From Pseudomonas abietaniphila (GTDB taxonomy: Bacteria; Pseudomonadota; Gammaproteobacteria; Pseudomonadales; Pseudomonadaceae): a stretch of DNA of 64,000 bases. This document shows positions 48,013-58,476 of this stretch, one piece after another; position 1 is the stretch's first letter; each line of letters starts with the position of its first letter. A model generated the notes under the pieces. It had not been told where the DNA came from. It ran no database searches and saw only the letters and a list, made by a program, of their open reading frames with translations. The stretch spans positions 1,674,001-1,738,000 of the forward strand of contig NZ_CP155619.1 in assembly GCF_039697315.1 (NCBI RefSeq). Direction: 5' to 3'. The position numbers and the translations under genes were made by a program.

Positions 48013-49029
48013 TCAGACCGCGCGCAGAGACAGCAAATGCTCGACCACTGGGTAAAGTTCGAGCCCGTTCACGGTCTTGATCTGTTCGATCAGCTTGGCC
48101 GGCCAGGCGCTCATGCCGTGGCATGCACCCAGCATCGCGCCAAGAATTGCGGCGATGGTGTCCGTGTCACCGCCCAGGCTTGCCGCCATGCACAGCGCGT
48201 CGAAGGCCGACAGCTGACCCGAGGCGACCTGATGTGCCAGCGCGAACGCGGCCACCACCGATTCCTGTGACGCCACCGACGTGCCGATCACGTCGTAAAT
48301 CAATTCAGGCAGCTGTTCATTGCTGCAGCCGGCGCAGAGCTTCTTCGCCCAGACGATGCGCGCCGCAATGCGACCGCCTGCAATCCAGTGGCCGTGACGT
48401 TCGGCGCGTTGCGCAATGCGCACGGCGAGGTCCAGCGCATCACTGAGGCTGACGCCGTTGATGCCCGCCGAGACCACCGCCGCCACGGCAGCGGCACTGG
48501 AAATGCCGAGGGTGGTGTTGTGGGTGACCTGACAGGCCTGCACCACCGACTCGACGAACTGCGCTTCTTCCTGCACATCAGCGGCTATGCCGACCGGCGT
48601 GATGCGCATGGCGGCGCCATTGGTGGTGCCGAACCGACCAGACTCTTCAGGGCTGTGGCCTGCCAGAATCATTTCAATGGCGCGCTTGGTGGACGGGCCA
48701 AGCAAGTCTTGTGAGCCTTTCGCCTGCATGACCACTTCCCAGTCGATCAGGCTCTGCGCCAGATCCGACGGCTCAATGCGGCCGCTCCCGGCAATCAGCA
48801 GCTCCGCAACGAGCACCGCTTGTTCGGTATCGTCGGTGATCGAACCGGCCACCATGTTCGGGGCGATGGGTTGATCGGCATCGGCAGCGGTCAGCGTGGT
48901 AATGCAGTCAAAGCGTTGCTTGATCTGCTCGCGACTCAACGACTGCGTGGGCATACCCAGCGCGTCGCCAAGGGCCAGGCCATAGAAAGCGGCCAGCGCG
49001 CGGTCGCGAATGTCGATCAATGCGGTCAT
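48013..49029 (-). CDS. ADP-ribosylglycohydrolase-family protein
   Basis: 338 residues, all-alpha. Metal-binding signatures GSITDDTEQA near residue 65 and SLGGDTDTIAAI near residue 290 are those of ADP-ribosyl(arginine) hydrolases. Here it probably cleaves an N-glycosidic bond of an imported ribosyl compound. Overlaps the regulator gene at its start; a 183-base gap separates it from the permease. Confidence 0.9.
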   Translation of the reverse strand: MTALIDIRDRALAAFYGLALGDALGMPTQSLSREQIKQRFDCITTLTAADADQPIAPNMVAGSITDDTEQAVLVAELLIAGSGRIEPSDLAQSLIDWEVVMQAKGSQDLLGPSTKRAIEMILAGHSPEESGRFGTTNGAAMRITPVGIAADVQEEAQFVESVVQACQVTHNTTLGISSAAAVAAVVSAGINGVSLSDALDLAVRIAQRAERHGHWIAGGRIAARIVWAKKLCAGCSNEQLPELIYDVIGTSVASQESVVAAFALAHQVASGQLSAFDALCMAASLGGDTDTIAAILGAMLGACHGMSAWPAKLIEQIKTVNGLELYPVVEHLLSLRAV

Positions 49030-49739
49030 GTAGACGATCCAAAAGCCAGGTGAAGACGAAAATGCACGGGGTCCAGAAGGCTTTCCACGTGCTCCATGAA
49101 ACGGTGTCGCCGGTCGAAGGTGGTCCGTGTCGCCTTGAGAAACACTGTGCCGGGTTCGCGCAACATCAGCGCGGCATCGTCGTTGCTCAAGGGCTCCGCG
49201 CCGATCCACTGGTCGCCGCGATCACCGACGTACCCATGAGCGGCCATGGTCACGGTCAGCGAGTCATCGATAAGGCCGTCACGCGGCAGGTTTTCCAGGC
49301 CGTCCACGGCCGGGATCAGCACCCGTTCCAGCGACACCACACTGCCGTCCGCCGCTGTACGACGGCGATCCAGCGCAATGAAATCCACAGTGCCAAAGCG
49401 GACCTCAAGATCAGGACGCTGCACGGCAACCAGCCGCAGGATTTCAGTGCTGACCCCGGCGCCGGTGTCCGCCAGTGCCTGCGCCCAGCCCGCGCGTTGA
49501 TCCAGGGAAATCCCGTCGTAGGTGACGATCGAACCCACGCCCGTCTGTGTCGCGATGTAGTTGCGGCGTTTGAGTTCGGACAGCGCCTCACGCAAGGTGC
49601 CGCGGCTGACGTTGAATTCCTGAGCCAGCAGGTTTTCACCCGGAAGCAGCTCACCGGAACCCATCTGGCCGGTTTCTATGCGTCGGGCGAGCTCATCGAC
49701 CACGCGTTTTTTCTTGTCAAATCGAACCTGTCTAATCAT
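49026..49739 (-). CDS. GntR-family (HutC/UTRA-type) regulator
   Basis: 237 residues. N-terminal winged HTH (GELLPGENLLAQEFNVSRGT then LREALSELKRRNYI) and a C-terminal UTRA ligand domain. It starts at 49739 (MIRQVRFDKKKRV) and overlaps the glycohydrolase start by four bases, so it is probably first gene and local repressor of the salvage set, responding to the imported compound. Confidence 0.9.
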   Translation of the reverse strand: MIRQVRFDKKKRVVDELARRIETGQMGSGELLPGENLLAQEFNVSRGTLREALSELKRRNYIATQTGVGSIVTYDGISLDQRAGWAQALADTGAGVSTEILRLVAVQRPDLEVRFGTVDFIALDRRRTAADGSVVSLERVLIPAVDGLENLPRDGLIDDSLTVTMAAHGYVGDRGDQWIGAEPLSNDDAALMLREPGTVFLKATRTTFDRRHRFMEHVESLLDPVHFRLHLAFGSST

Positions 49740-49907
49740 GTACAAATTGATATCCGAAAGTGGTTGATGGGAGCAAGCGATTTTTTTACGCGAGATTGGA
49801 AATGAGTGATTGCGAGTGAAGTGCGTCGCGAGCAGGTTCGCCCTCACCCGGGCAACGAGGAGCCCTGTGAAAGCACGCCTGCTCGCGGACGCGTCAGTCA
49901 GCGTAGC

Positions 49908-50579
49908 TCAACATTGGTCGGCGTTAACGACACTCGACTGTTCGCTGATGATCTGACGAATGGCGCCGACAAACACGTCTACCGGCTGGCCACCGGTCAC
50001 GGCGTATTGGTCGTTGAAGACGATGGTCGGCACCGAACTGACACCGCGCGTGACCCAGAGCTCTTCCAGTTCACGCACTTGAGCGGCGTATTGGTCTGAC
50101 GCCAGTACCGCCTCGGCCCGCACACGGTCCAGGCCGACTTTCTGCGCGACATCCGCCAGCACCTTATGGCTGGACACATCGGCATGCTGGCTGAAATACG
50201 CCGTGAACAGCGCCTCTTTCAGAGCCTGTTGCTTGCCTTCCAGCTCAGCCCAGTGCAGCAGGCGATGCGCGTCGAAGGTGTTGTAGATCCGGCGTTCGCC
50301 CTGTTTGAAGACGAAACCCAGTTCCGCCCCGCGCTCGCGGATGTTCTCGGCATTGGCCTGGTACTGCTCGCGCGTCGAGCCATATTTCTCGGCGATGTGC
50401 TCGAAGATTTCCTGCCCTTCTGGAACCATCTTCGGGTTGAGTTCGAACGGCTGAAAGTGAATCTGCGCCTGAACTTCGTCACCCAAGTGCTCAAGTGCCT
50501 GGTCCAGCGCCCGCAAGCCGATGATGCACCACGGGCAGGAGACGTCAGAGATGAAATCGATTTTCAGCGGAGTGCTCAT
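49908..50579 (-). CDS. DsbA-family (FrnE-like) thiol oxidoreductase
   Basis: 223 residues, no signal peptide, so cytoplasmic. Thioredoxin-fold active site CPWC at residues 15-18, and a cis-Pro loop SSVPTIVFN. FrnE-like proteins act as disulfide oxidoreductases, some in polyketide pathways or stress. ATG at 50579 (MSTPLKIDFISD). Confidence 0.9.
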   Translation of the reverse strand: MSTPLKIDFISDVSCPWCIIGLRALDQALEHLGDEVQAQIHFQPFELNPKMVPEGQEIFEHIAEKYGSTREQYQANAENIRERGAELGFVFKQGERRIYNTFDAHRLLHWAELEGKQQALKEALFTAYFSQHADVSSHKVLADVAQKVGLDRVRAEAVLASDQYAAQVRELEELWVTRGVSSVPTIVFNDQYAVTGGQPVDVFVGAIRQIISEQSSVVNADQC

Positions 50580-50700
50580 GGCAGCCTCGTGCAAAAGAGG
50601 ATAAACGCCACGATACGCCGATCAGGCTCAGGGACAAACCAAAGGCGCTTGCCCACGATAGCCCCGCATCAATGAGGGGGATGGCGCCGGACATGCCTCA

Positions 50701-50830
50701 ATCGCGGGCAAGCGCGCTCCTACACATACGGCGTACCACGTTCAGACACAGTAAATCCCTGAAAAAACGCGAAGCTGCCGAACGTCGCGGCCCCTGTGGG
50801 AGACGTCCGAGGTTACGAGGGCAGCGAACG
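50701..50830. repeat. REP sequences, one related to the tandem array
   Basis: ATCGCGGGCAAGCGCGCTCC TAC at 50701-50723 is one arm; CTGTGGGAGACGTCCGAGGT TACGA at 50793-50817 is an arm of the GAGGTTACGA type otherwise seen only in the 12325-13573 array. Confidence 0.75.
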
Positions 50831-50861
50831 CGGTCTGCCAATCACCCTCGATGGGCCGGCT

Positions 50862-51854
50862 TCAAAGTGCCGCCACGTGCGACGCGTCCTCGCGATGCTC
50901 ACGCAGGTACGGCAAGACGGCCGCCAGCAACGGGGCCTTGAAGGCTTCCTGGAAACGATGAGCCAGCCCCGGAATGAGCTTCAACTGACTGCCTTGAATA
51001 TGCGCGGCGACGTGAATGCCGTGCATCACCGGCAATAACGGATCGGCTGTACCGTGCACCACCAGCGTCGGAACGCGCAGGCGATTCAGCAATTCGACGC
51101 GGCTGGGTTCGGCGAGTATCGCCAGAATCTGCCGCTTCACACCTTCCGGATTAAACGCACGATCGTAGGAAATAGCCGCCTGCTGCAGCAGCTTTTGCCG
51201 ATCGTCTTTGACCTCCGGACTGCCCAGCGCCGCCAGCAAATCCGCCTGCTGTTCCAGCGCCGTCTGACGATCAGGTGCGCCACGGCGGGCGAGCAGCTGC
51301 AGCAATGCAGGGCTTGGCATCGGCAAACCCGGTGCGCCGGAACTGGTCATGATCAGGGTCAGGCTTTCCACACGCTTGGGCGCCATGTCCGCCAGATGCT
51401 GAGCGATCATCCCGCCCATGCTCGCACCCAGCACATGGAAGTGCTGAATGTGCAGGGTGTCCATCAGCCCAATGGCATCCTGGGCCATGTCGGTCAGTGA
51501 ATACGGCGCCGACACCGGCAGGCCAATCTTGTAGCGCAGCACTTCGTACGTCAGGTTCGCAGTGGCCGGTGCCTGAACCCACGTCGACAGACCGACATCG
51601 CGATTGTCGTAGCGAATGACCCGGAAACCTTGCTGACACAGCGCGACCACGACCTCGTCCGGCCAATGAATCAGCTGGCCACCCAGCCCCATGACCAGCA
51701 GCAATGCCGGGTCCGAATCTCGACCGATACTCTGATACGCCAGGTGCACCTCATCGAGTTCGGCCACTTGCGTGGGAACATTGATATCGCATCGAGAAGC
51801 CGCAAAGGACGGCAAGCTGCACAAAAGCGCAGCCAGGAAAAATAAAACCCGCAT
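50862..51854 (-). CDS. Periplasmic alpha/beta hydrolase
   Basis: 330 residues with a signal peptide (cleavage near LPSFA/AS). Oxyanion VMGLGGQLIHW, nucleophile in LGASMGG, acid in HGTADPLL and His in GLAHRFQE. Esterase or lipase-like role in the periplasm; substrate unknown. ATG at 51854 is chosen because a signal peptide follows. Confidence 0.87.
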   Translation of the reverse strand: MRVLFFLAALLCSLPSFAASRCDINVPTQVAELDEVHLAYQSIGRDSDPALLLVMGLGGQLIHWPDEVVVALCQQGFRVIRYDNRDVGLSTWVQAPATANLTYEVLRYKIGLPVSAPYSLTDMAQDAIGLMDTLHIQHFHVLGASMGGMIAQHLADMAPKRVESLTLIMTSSGAPGLPMPSPALLQLLARRGAPDRQTALEQQADLLAALGSPEVKDDRQKLLQQAAISYDRAFNPEGVKRQILAILAEPSRVELLNRLRVPTLVVHGTADPLLPVMHGIHVAAHIQGSQLKLIPGLAHRFQEAFKAPLLAAVLPYLREHREDASHVAAL

Positions 51855-52070
51855 GAAAAACACCGAAACGCAGAACCCCAGTAGGCCGCGAGTCTGATGA
51901 AGTTTTCCCAAGCGCGCTGCCACAGTTGCGTGACATTTTGATGAAGGGGGCTCAACGGTCGTGAGGCAGCCGGAAGTAGCAAGTTGCAAGCGGCAAGAAA
52001 AAGCAGCCCACGCCCGCTTCGGTGCCTCTGTCGAAGGTGATTGAAACGGGGGTCGACGTCCTGCAACGAA

Positions 52071-52162
52071 CCTGTGGGAGCGAGCTTGCTCGCGAATGCT
52101 GAGCCAACCGCCAAGGGTGTGTGGGCTGCAATGACGTCTTCGCGAGCACGCTCACTCCCACC
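52071..52162. repeat. REPIN between metE and the alpha/beta hydrolase
   Basis: CTGTGGGAGCGAGCTTGCTC and GAGCACGCTCACTCCCACCA arms around a core of about 40 bases. The rest of the 338-base gap (51855-52192) shows no gene. Confidence 0.9.
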
Positions 52163-52192
52163 AGTTTTTGCGCCTGTCAGTGTGTTGGCTTG

Positions 52193-54505
52193 TCAGGCCA
52201 ACTCACACCTCAACTGCCGGGCCGCCGCCACCATGTTCACCAACGCGGCTTCGGTTTCGGGCCACGCGCGGGTCTTCAGGCCGCAATCCGGGTTCACCCA
52301 CAACCGCTCAGCGGGAATGCGCTGAACCGCCTTGGTCATCAGTGTGACCATTTCCGCCTTGTCCGGCACCCGTGGCGAGTGGATGTCGTAAACGCCTGGG
52401 CCGATGTCATTCGGGTAATCAAACGCTTTGAACGCCTCCAGCAACTCCATGCTCGAGCGCGAGGTTTCAACGGTGATCACGTCGGCATCCATGGCGGCGA
52501 TAGACGCGATCACCTCATTGAACTCGCTGTAGCACATGTGGGTGTGAATCTGGGTTTCGTCCCGCACACCCGAGGCGCACAGACGGAACGCTTCCACCGC
52601 CCAGTCCAGGTACTCGGTCCATTGCGCGCGACGCAACGGCAACCCCTCACGGAAAGCCGCTTCGTCGATCTGCACGACCTTGATGCCGGCACTCTCCAGG
52701 TCGACCACTTCGTCACGAATCGCCAGCGCCAATTGCTGCGCCTGCACCTTGCGTGAAACGTCTTCACGCGGGAACGACCACATCAGCATGGTCACGGGCC
52801 CGGTCAGCATGCCCTTCATGACCTTATCGGTCAGGCTCTGCGCGTACTCGATCCAGTCCACGGTCATCGCCTGCGGGCGGCTCACGTCGCCGACAATCAC
52901 TGCCGGTTTCACACAACGGGAACCATAGCTCTGAACCCAGCCGAAGCGGCTGAACGCATACCCGTCCAGTTGCTCGGCGAAGTACTCGACCATGTCGTTA
53001 CGTTCCGCTTCGCCATGCACCAGGACGTCCAGACCCAAACGCTCCTGGATTTCCACGGCATGGCGAATCTCGGCGCGCATGGCGTCGTGGTAATCATTGG
53101 CCGACAGCTTGCCCTGCTTCCACGACTGACGAGCCAGACGGATCGACGCAGTCTGTGGGAATGAGCCAATCGTTGTTGTCGGAAACGCCGGCAGATTCAG
53201 GCGGGCACGCTGCACCTCGATGCGGTCGGCAAATGCCGATTGACGCTGGCTGTCGGCGGCAGTAATCGCGGCCACACGTGCCTGCACCTCAGGTTTGTGA
53301 ATGCGTGGCGACTGTTTGCGGCTCAGTTGCACGGCGCGGCTTTCGGCAAACGCCGTCTGGACGCGCTCGTCCTGAGGGTCGTTGAGGGCGGTGCTGAGGA
53401 TCGAAATTTCAGCACATTTTTGCGTGGCAAAGGCCAACCAGCTTTTCAACTCGGCATCCAGTTGGTCTTCGCGTTCCAGATCGACCGGGCTGTGCAGCAG
53501 CGAGCAGGAACCGGCGACCCACAGGTTATCGGCGAAGCGCAGTTGAGCTTCGAGCAAGACCTCACGCGCGGCCTCCAGATCGCAGCGCCAGACGTTGCGG
53601 CCGTTCACGACGCCGAGGGACAGCACTTTGTAAGTCGGCAGACGATCCAGCAAGGCCGGCAATTGCTCAGGCGCGCGCACCAGATCGACGTGCAGACCGG
53701 CCACGGGCAGCGCGACCGCCAGACCGAGGTTGTCTTCCAGACCGCCGAAATAGGTTGCGATGAGCTTCTTCAGCGGCGAGTACTGCAGGCTGTGGTAGGC
53801 GCGTTCAAAAGCGTTTTTCCAGTCCTGCGGCAAGTCCAGGCTGAGGATCGGCTCATCGATCTGCACCCACTCCACGCCTTGCCCGGCCAGACGGCCGAGG
53901 ATCTCGCCATAGATCGGCAGCAAGCGGTCCAGCAGTTCGAGCTTGTCGAAGCTGTCGCCTTTGGCCTTGCCCAGCCACAGATACGTCAGCGGGCCGATGA
54001 TCACCGGCTTGACCTGGTGGCCCAGCGCAGTGGCTTCGTCGACTTCTTCGAACAGCTGCTCCCAGCTCAGTCTGAAGCGTTGATCCCGGGTGAATTCCGG
54101 GACCAGATAGTGGTAGTTGGTGTCGAACCACTTGGTCAGCTCCTGAGCGTATTGCGCCGTGCCGTGACTGCCGCCACAGCAGGGACTGGAGGCGCCACGG
54201 GCCATAGCGAACAGCGTGTCGAGGGTGGGCAGGCCCTTTTCGTTTTTCACCCCGGCGAAGCGCTCGGGGATCACGCCGAAGGTCAGCGAATGCGTCAGTA
54301 CGTGGTCATACCAAGCGAAATCTCCCACAGGCAGCAGGTCGATACCCGACTCTTTCTGTAGTTGCCAGTGAGCCGCGCGCAGCTCGCGTCCTACCGATTG
54401 CAGGGCCGCCTGATCGAGATCGCCTTTCCAGTAGGCTTCCAGTGCTTTCTTCAGTTCGCGGTCGGCGCCAATGCGCGGAAATCCAAGGTTATGGGCCAGG
54501 GCCAT
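52193..54505 (-). CDS. metE: Cobalamin-independent methionine synthase
   Basis: Transfers a methyl group from 5-methyltetrahydropteroyltriglutamate to homocysteine. 770 residues, normal. The zinc site is visible in HTHMCYSEF and NPDCGLKTR near the C-terminus; VQIDEP and GSFPQT are also typical. The N-terminus [13 protein letters not shown] (ATG at 54505) is the family start. Divergent from metR, its likely activator; no cobalamin riboswitch is present in the 107-base gap. Confidence 0.98.
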   Translation of the reverse strand: MALAHNLGFPRIGADRELKKALEAYWKGDLDQAALQSVGRELRAAHWQLQKESGIDLLPVGDFAWYDHVLTHSLTFGVIPERFAGVKNEKGLPTLDTLFAMARGASSPCCGGSHGTAQYAQELTKWFDTNYHYLVPEFTRDQRFRLSWEQLFEEVDEATALGHQVKPVIIGPLTYLWLGKAKGDSFDKLELLDRLLPIYGEILGRLAGQGVEWVQIDEPILSLDLPQDWKNAFERAYHSLQYSPLKKLIATYFGGLEDNLGLAVALPVAGLHVDLVRAPEQLPALLDRLPTYKVLSLGVVNGRNVWRCDLEAAREVLLEAQLRFADNLWVAGSCSLLHSPVDLEREDQLDAELKSWLAFATQKCAEISILSTALNDPQDERVQTAFAESRAVQLSRKQSPRIHKPEVQARVAAITAADSQRQSAFADRIEVQRARLNLPAFPTTTIGSFPQTASIRLARQSWKQGKLSANDYHDAMRAEIRHAVEIQERLGLDVLVHGEAERNDMVEYFAEQLDGYAFSRFGWVQSYGSRCVKPAVIVGDVSRPQAMTVDWIEYAQSLTDKVMKGMLTGPVTMLMWSFPREDVSRKVQAQQLALAIRDEVVDLESAGIKVVQIDEAAFREGLPLRRAQWTEYLDWAVEAFRLCASGVRDETQIHTHMCYSEFNEVIASIAAMDADVITVETSRSSMELLEAFKAFDYPNDIGPGVYDIHSPRVPDKAEMVTLMTKAVQRIPAERLWVNPDCGLKTRAWPETEAALVNMVAAARQLRCELA

Positions 54506-54555
54506 GACAACTACTCCACTCAAAATATGGCGCCATTGTCGACACTCGCTGTTAC

Positions 54556-54570
54556 ATGAGACAAACTCAT
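54556..54570. promoter_or_regulatory. MetR-type site between metE and metR
   Basis: ATGAG-ACAAA-CTCAT, a perfect inverted repeat, is close to the MetR consensus TGAA-N5-TTCA and lies in the divergent gap. Confidence 0.6.
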
Positions 54571-54612
54571 TGTTTTCGTGTTGATCACAAAATTCATTCA
54601 TGGAGCGCCACG

Positions 54613-55530
54613 GTGCTTGAGATACGCCACCTGAAAACCCTGCACGCGTTGCGCGAGGCCGACAGCCTGGTCGATGCGGCGGATCGTCTGCATCTGACGC
54701 AATCCGCCCTGTCCCACCAGTTCAAGGAACTGGAGGAGCGCATGGGGATGCCGCTCTTCGTGCGCAAGACCAAGCCGGTGCGCTTCACCAGCGCGGGGCT
54801 GCGGCTGCTGCAACTGGCCGACTCGGTGTTGCCGCAATTGCGCAGTGCCGAGCGGGACATCTCACGTCTGGCGGGTGGCGTGGCGGGGCGTCTGCACATG
54901 GCAATCGAGTGCCACAGCTGCTTCCAGTGGCTGATGCCGACCATCGATCAGTTCCGGGATGCCTGGCCTGAAGTGGAGCTGGACCTGGCTTCGGGTTTTG
55001 CCTTCGCGCCCCTGCCTGCTCTGGCCCGTGGCGATCTGGACCTGGTGGTGACCTCGGACCCGGTGGATCTGGTAGGCATTACCTACGTGCCGCTGTTCAC
55101 CTACGAGGCCATGCTCGCCGTGGCCAACCAGCACCCGCTGGCGAGCAAGCCCTTTGTCGTCCCGGAAGACCTGGCCACGGAGACGTTGATCACCTACCCG
55201 GTCGAGCGTGACCGTCTGGACATCTTCACGCGTTTTCTGGAGCCCGCCGACGTCGAGCCCGCGCAGGTCCGCACCTCGGAGCTGACGGTGATGATGATGC
55301 AGCTTGTCGCCAGCGGCCGTGGCGTGTGTGGGATGCCGCACTGGGCGTTGCATGAATACAGCTCACGCGGCTACGTGAAAGCCAAGCGGCTGGGTGAGAA
55401 AGGATTATTTGCGACGCTGTACGCGGCGATTCGCGCCGACATGCTGGACGCGCCGTACATGCGAGACTTTCTGCTGACGGCGAAAGATACGTCGTTCTCG
55501 ACGCTGGATGGGGTCAGTGCGGTGCGGTGA
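54613..55530 (+). CDS. metR: LysR-family activator of methionine genes
   Basis: 305 residues. N-terminal LysR HTH ([20 protein letters not shown], then [15 protein letters not shown]) and a C-terminal effector domain. MetR uses homocysteine to activate metE. GTG start at 54613 follows GGAG; the open frame reaches further upstream into the operator region. Divergent from metE, the usual arrangement. Confidence 0.95.
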   Translation: MLEIRHLKTLHALREADSLVDAADRLHLTQSALSHQFKELEERMGMPLFVRKTKPVRFTSAGLRLLQLADSVLPQLRSAERDISRLAGGVAGRLHMAIECHSCFQWLMPTIDQFRDAWPEVELDLASGFAFAPLPALARGDLDLVVTSDPVDLVGITYVPLFTYEAMLAVANQHPLASKPFVVPEDLATETLITYPVERDRLDIFTRFLEPADVEPAQVRTSELTVMMMQLVASGRGVCGMPHWALHEYSSRGYVKAKRLGEKGLFATLYAAIRADMLDAPYMRDFLLTAKDTSFSTLDGVSAVR

Positions 55531-55544
55531 ATGGGGAAACCTTG

Positions 55545-55634
55545 GTGTAGGAACTCGCTTGCCCGCAATAGCTGCGTGTCTGTGATGACGGCGGTGACTG
55601 ACACAACGCAATCGCGGGCAAGCGCGCTCCTACC
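55545..55634. repeat. REPIN after metR
   Basis: TGTAGGAACTCGCTTGCCCG and CGGGCAAGCGCGCTCCTACC arms around a core of about 45 bases, between convergent genes. Confidence 0.88.
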
Positions 55635-55650
55635 GGGTTCGTTGCAGGAC

Positions 55651-56055
55651 TCAGGCGGTTTGCAGGCTTCGATACAGCGGCAGGATCGAATCCCGCGTCA
55701 ACGGCGCCAAGTGCAGATGGTTCACATCACCGGCATCGACCCAGACGACCTCTTCAATCTCGGCTGCTGGTTTGACGTCGTGCGCAACGTCCAGTCGATA
55801 GAGCTGGCAGTTCACTTCAAAGCCCGGCTCGTTGGCGGCTGGCGCTGAAAACTCTCCCAGAAACTGCGCCTGCTCCGGCGCCACACACAACCCAAGCTCT
55901 TCGTGCAGCTCACGCGCCAGCGCATTCACCGCCGTCTCGCCTGCATCGATCTTGCCGCCCGGCTGCATGAACGCCTGCGTTCCGCGCTTTCGCACCAGCA
56001 GGGTTCGACCGTCGGGGCCAATCAGCAGCGCCGCGGCGATGCGAATGACCTTCAC
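55651..56055 (-). CDS. Nudix hydrolase
   Basis: 134 residues. The Nudix box occupies residues 34-56 (GGKIDAGET then [10 protein letters not shown]), with all key Gly and Glu residues. Hydrolyses a nucleoside diphosphate linked to another moiety; substrate not determined. Start overlaps the ddlA stop by four bases. Confidence 0.92.
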   Translation of the reverse strand: MKVIRIAAALLIGPDGRTLLVRKRGTQAFMQPGGKIDAGETAVNALARELHEELGLCVAPEQAQFLGEFSAPAANEPGFEVNCQLYRLDVAHDVKPAAEIEEVVWVDAGDVNHLHLAPLTRDSILPLYRSLQTA

Positions 56056-57143
56056 AGCACCACCTCGGTTTTCAGTGCGCGATGTTCATCCGCGCGCTCC
56101 AGCGCCAGCACGATCAACCGATCAATCAGCTCGGGATAGCTCAAACCGCTGGCCTGCCAGAGTTTCGGGTACATGCTGATGGAGGTGAACCCAGGAAGGG
56201 TGTTGACCTCGTTGATGATGATTTCACGCGCGTCGGTGACGAAGAAATCCACCCGCGACAACCCGGCACAGCCCAATACGCGATACGCCTGCAAGGCGAC
56301 TTCCCGCACGGCTTCGCTGAGGTCTGCCGAGAGCTCGGCAGGGATTGCGATCCGCGCCTGACCGTCGTTCAGGTACTTGGTGTCATAGGCGTAGAACTCA
56401 TCGTTGGCCACCACCTCGCCACACACGCTGACCTGCGGGGCGTGGTTGCCCAACACCGCGCACTCCACTTCCCGCCCGACAATGCCCTGTTCGATCAGGA
56501 CCTTGTTGTCGTAATCGAACGCCAGCTTCAACGCGGCAGCGTAGCTGGCCTCGTCCGTGACCTTGCTGACGCCGACGGAGGAGCCCTGACTGGCAGGTTT
56601 GACGAACAGGGGCAGACCCAGTTGCGCCGACACGCTGACAAAGTCAACCGATTCGCCCCGGTGCAGCACAACGAAAGGCGCCACGGCAATGCCGGCGTCG
56701 CGCAGCAAGCGTTTGGTCACGTCCTTGTCCATGCACACCGCCGAACCCAGCACATCGGGGCCTACGAACGGAATATCGAGCAGCCGCAACAGGCCCTGGA
56801 GCGAACCGTCTTCGCCAGAACTGCCGTGGATCAGCGGGAAGACCACATCAATGCGCGGCACTTCCAGCCCCGTTTCCACTTCAACGAACTGAGGGCCTTG
56901 GGCACCGGGCATCAGCGACAACAGCCGGCCGGATTCGCTGAGCTTGATGTGCGCAGGATCGGTCGCGTTCTGCAGGTAATCGCGCTCGTCAAACCGCAGC
57001 CAGTGACCTTGCTTGTCGATGCCGATGAGGGTGATGTAGTAGTTGTTGCGATCAATCGCATTGATCACGTTGCGTGCCGATTGCAACGACACTTCATGCT
57101 CGGAGGATTGCCCACCGAAAACGATGGCGACTGACTTTTTCAA
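56052..57143 (-). CDS. ddlA: D-alanine--D-alanine ligase
   Basis: Joins two D-alanines for peptidoglycan, using ATP in the cytoplasm. 363 residues, ATP-grasp fold: [12 protein letters not shown] at the start, [25 protein letters not shown] and the metal-binding [17 protein letters not shown] at the end. The longer DdlA type; the cell-division cluster usually encodes the shorter DdlB elsewhere. Overlaps the Nudix gene. Confidence 0.96.
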   Translation of the reverse strand: MKKSVAIVFGGQSSEHEVSLQSARNVINAIDRNNYYITLIGIDKQGHWLRFDERDYLQNATDPAHIKLSESGRLLSLMPGAQGPQFVEVETGLEVPRIDVVFPLIHGSSGEDGSLQGLLRLLDIPFVGPDVLGSAVCMDKDVTKRLLRDAGIAVAPFVVLHRGESVDFVSVSAQLGLPLFVKPASQGSSVGVSKVTDEASYAAALKLAFDYDNKVLIEQGIVGREVECAVLGNHAPQVSVCGEVVANDEFYAYDTKYLNDGQARIAIPAELSADLSEAVREVALQAYRVLGCAGLSRVDFFVTDAREIIINEVNTLPGFTSISMYPKLWQASGLSYPELIDRLIVLALERADEHRALKTEVVL

Positions 57144-57549
57144 AAGGGGAACTCCTGGATTTCAGGTCGCAGAGCTAAAAGCAATTTGCGTCGATAGTCC
57201 AGTGTCCGGGGCATCTGAATGACGGAATGTCGACCTAGCACACCTGTTGATGGCCGAACATAAAACCTGCGGAAACGAATACGCTGGTTCACCCCCCGTC
57301 GACGTTGCCGACCCATCGCCTCGCCAGCAAGCCGGCTTGTATGGTCTGCATCTCCACTATTTACGGTGACGCTGATGGTTTGTCCTAACGGCCGAACTGT
57401 TCCGCCCCCAGGCAGAACCCATACATCAGCGCCACCCAATAAAACGGATAAATCCGAAAACCCAGCGCCAAATCCCAACACACAGCCAAAAAAAATCCCG
57501 CACCCCAGGTCATCGACAAACGACACCCAAAGCGCGGGACCTGCCTCAG
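57144..57549. other. Gap between ddlA and L31 genes
   Basis: About 400 bases. It contains the L31 terminator near 57487-57540 and a GTTCTGCC/GGCGGAAC hairpin around 57400-57420. A 137-codon open frame crosses it but is not supported. No other element recognised. Confidence 0.5.
57487..57540 (-). terminator. Terminator of the L31 gene
   Basis: Minus-strand stem TCCCGC / GCGGGA with a long loop containing secondary pairing and a run of eight T. Confidence 0.7.
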
Positions 57550-57819
57550 TCATTCAGCCTTCTTGGCACCAGACCCAAACGTAGCAAACCGCTTGTTGAA
57601 CCCCGCAATACGCCCCTCAGTCGTGGTCTTGCGTTGCTGACCGGTGTACATCGGGTGCGAAGCGCTGGACACATCGAGCGCTACGTACGGATAGGTGTTC
57701 CCGTCGGAGTGTTTCTGCGTGCGGTCGGTATCGACAGTCGATCCAATCAGAAAATAGACATCGGCTGCAGTGTCGTGAAACAGGACCTGACGGTAGTCGG
57801 GATGGATATCGGCTTTCAT
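57550..57819 (-). CDS. rpmE2: Ribosomal protein L31 type B, zinc-independent
   Basis: 89 residues, [16 protein letters not shown]; no cysteines, so it cannot bind the structural zinc of the usual L31. Such paralogues replace zinc-L31 on ribosomes when zinc is scarce and are normally Zur-repressed. A palindromic A/T-rich box lies 26 bases upstream. Confidence 0.95.
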   Translation of the reverse strand: MKADIHPDYRQVLFHDTAADVYFLIGSTVDTDRTQKHSDGNTYPYVALDVSSASHPMYTGQQRKTTTEGRIAGFNKRFATFGSGAKKAE

Positions 57820-57845
57820 AACGCTCTCCAGATGTAAGTAATCAT

Positions 57846-57865
57846 GTAATACGTTATACAGTAAC
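57846..57865 (-). promoter_or_regulatory. Candidate Zur box upstream of rpmE2
   Basis: GTAATACGTTATACAGTAAC, an imperfect palindrome with GTAAT/GTAAC-like ends and central TTATA, like Zur sites. Confidence 0.5.
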
Positions 57866-58016
57866 AATTGGAAAAAGTTCAACCCCACTTTTTTGTAACC
57901 GTTACAACTTTGGCCTTTGATCCTGCCGAAAGTGTCTATAAGGTTCGCGCCGCTGCTCAAAGCACCCCCGAATTTTTCGGGAACGGAATGAAAAATCACC
58001 ACCAGGGAGTTGTGCA

Positions 58017-58382
58017 ATGCCAATGATCGATCGATATGAAATGAGCATCCCCAGCCACATGCGTCTGATCGATGCTCGAAGCGCGCTGAATGTTCTAGAG
58101 CGGTTCGTGCAGGAAGCCAACGCTCAAATTGACCGTGATGTACTGGCGGACAAGCTGGAGCCATTGATAGACGCTTTGAACGAAGCCGCGGACGCAACAC
58201 TTCCCGTGGACAGCCATGAAGCCTTCAACCGCTGGGCATGCGAGCTGGGCTACATCGCGCTGTCGCCCAAGGAAGCAGAACTGATCCAGGACATTCGCCG
58301 CTGCACCGAAGAAGGACAGGAAGACATCTACAGGATGGTCGAGCACACGCAAGAAACCAAGGAGCGCGTCTTCGGCCAGTAA
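58017..58382 (+). CDS. Hypothetical protein, 121 residues
   Basis: Soluble, helix-rich, acidic; starts [19 protein letters not shown]. No signal peptide, membrane helix or known motif. Ribosome site AGGGAG is 7-8 bases before the ATG. Not recognised. A bidirectional terminator follows. Confidence 0.7.
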   Translation: MPMIDRYEMSIPSHMRLIDARSALNVLERFVQEANAQIDRDVLADKLEPLIDALNEAADATLPVDSHEAFNRWACELGYIALSPKEAELIQDIRRCTEEGQEDIYRMVEHTQETKERVFGQ

Positions 58383-58442
58383 CGGGCGGGGCTGATGCTT
58401 TCAACACGTCATCTGATCGAGGGGAGGGTCATGTGAAATGCA

Positions 58443-58472
58443 GGGGCGCGCCGTTGCAGCGCGCCTCCTTTT
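58443..58472. terminator. Bidirectional terminator
   Basis: GGCGCGC / GCGCGCC stem with a seven-base loop, followed by TCCTTTT on the plus strand. Between the 58017 gene and the convergent APC permease. Confidence 0.65.
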
Positions 58473-58476
58473 GAAA

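Noticed and set aside
54506..54612. Cobalamin riboswitch upstream of metE
   Set aside because: Only 107 bases separate metE and metR and no riboswitch-like sequence is seen; a MetR site explains regulation.
57140..57553. 137-codon frame whose ATG overlaps the L31 stop
   Set aside because: It runs through the L31 terminator, has no recognisable family and has low-complexity Gly/Val stretches at its start.
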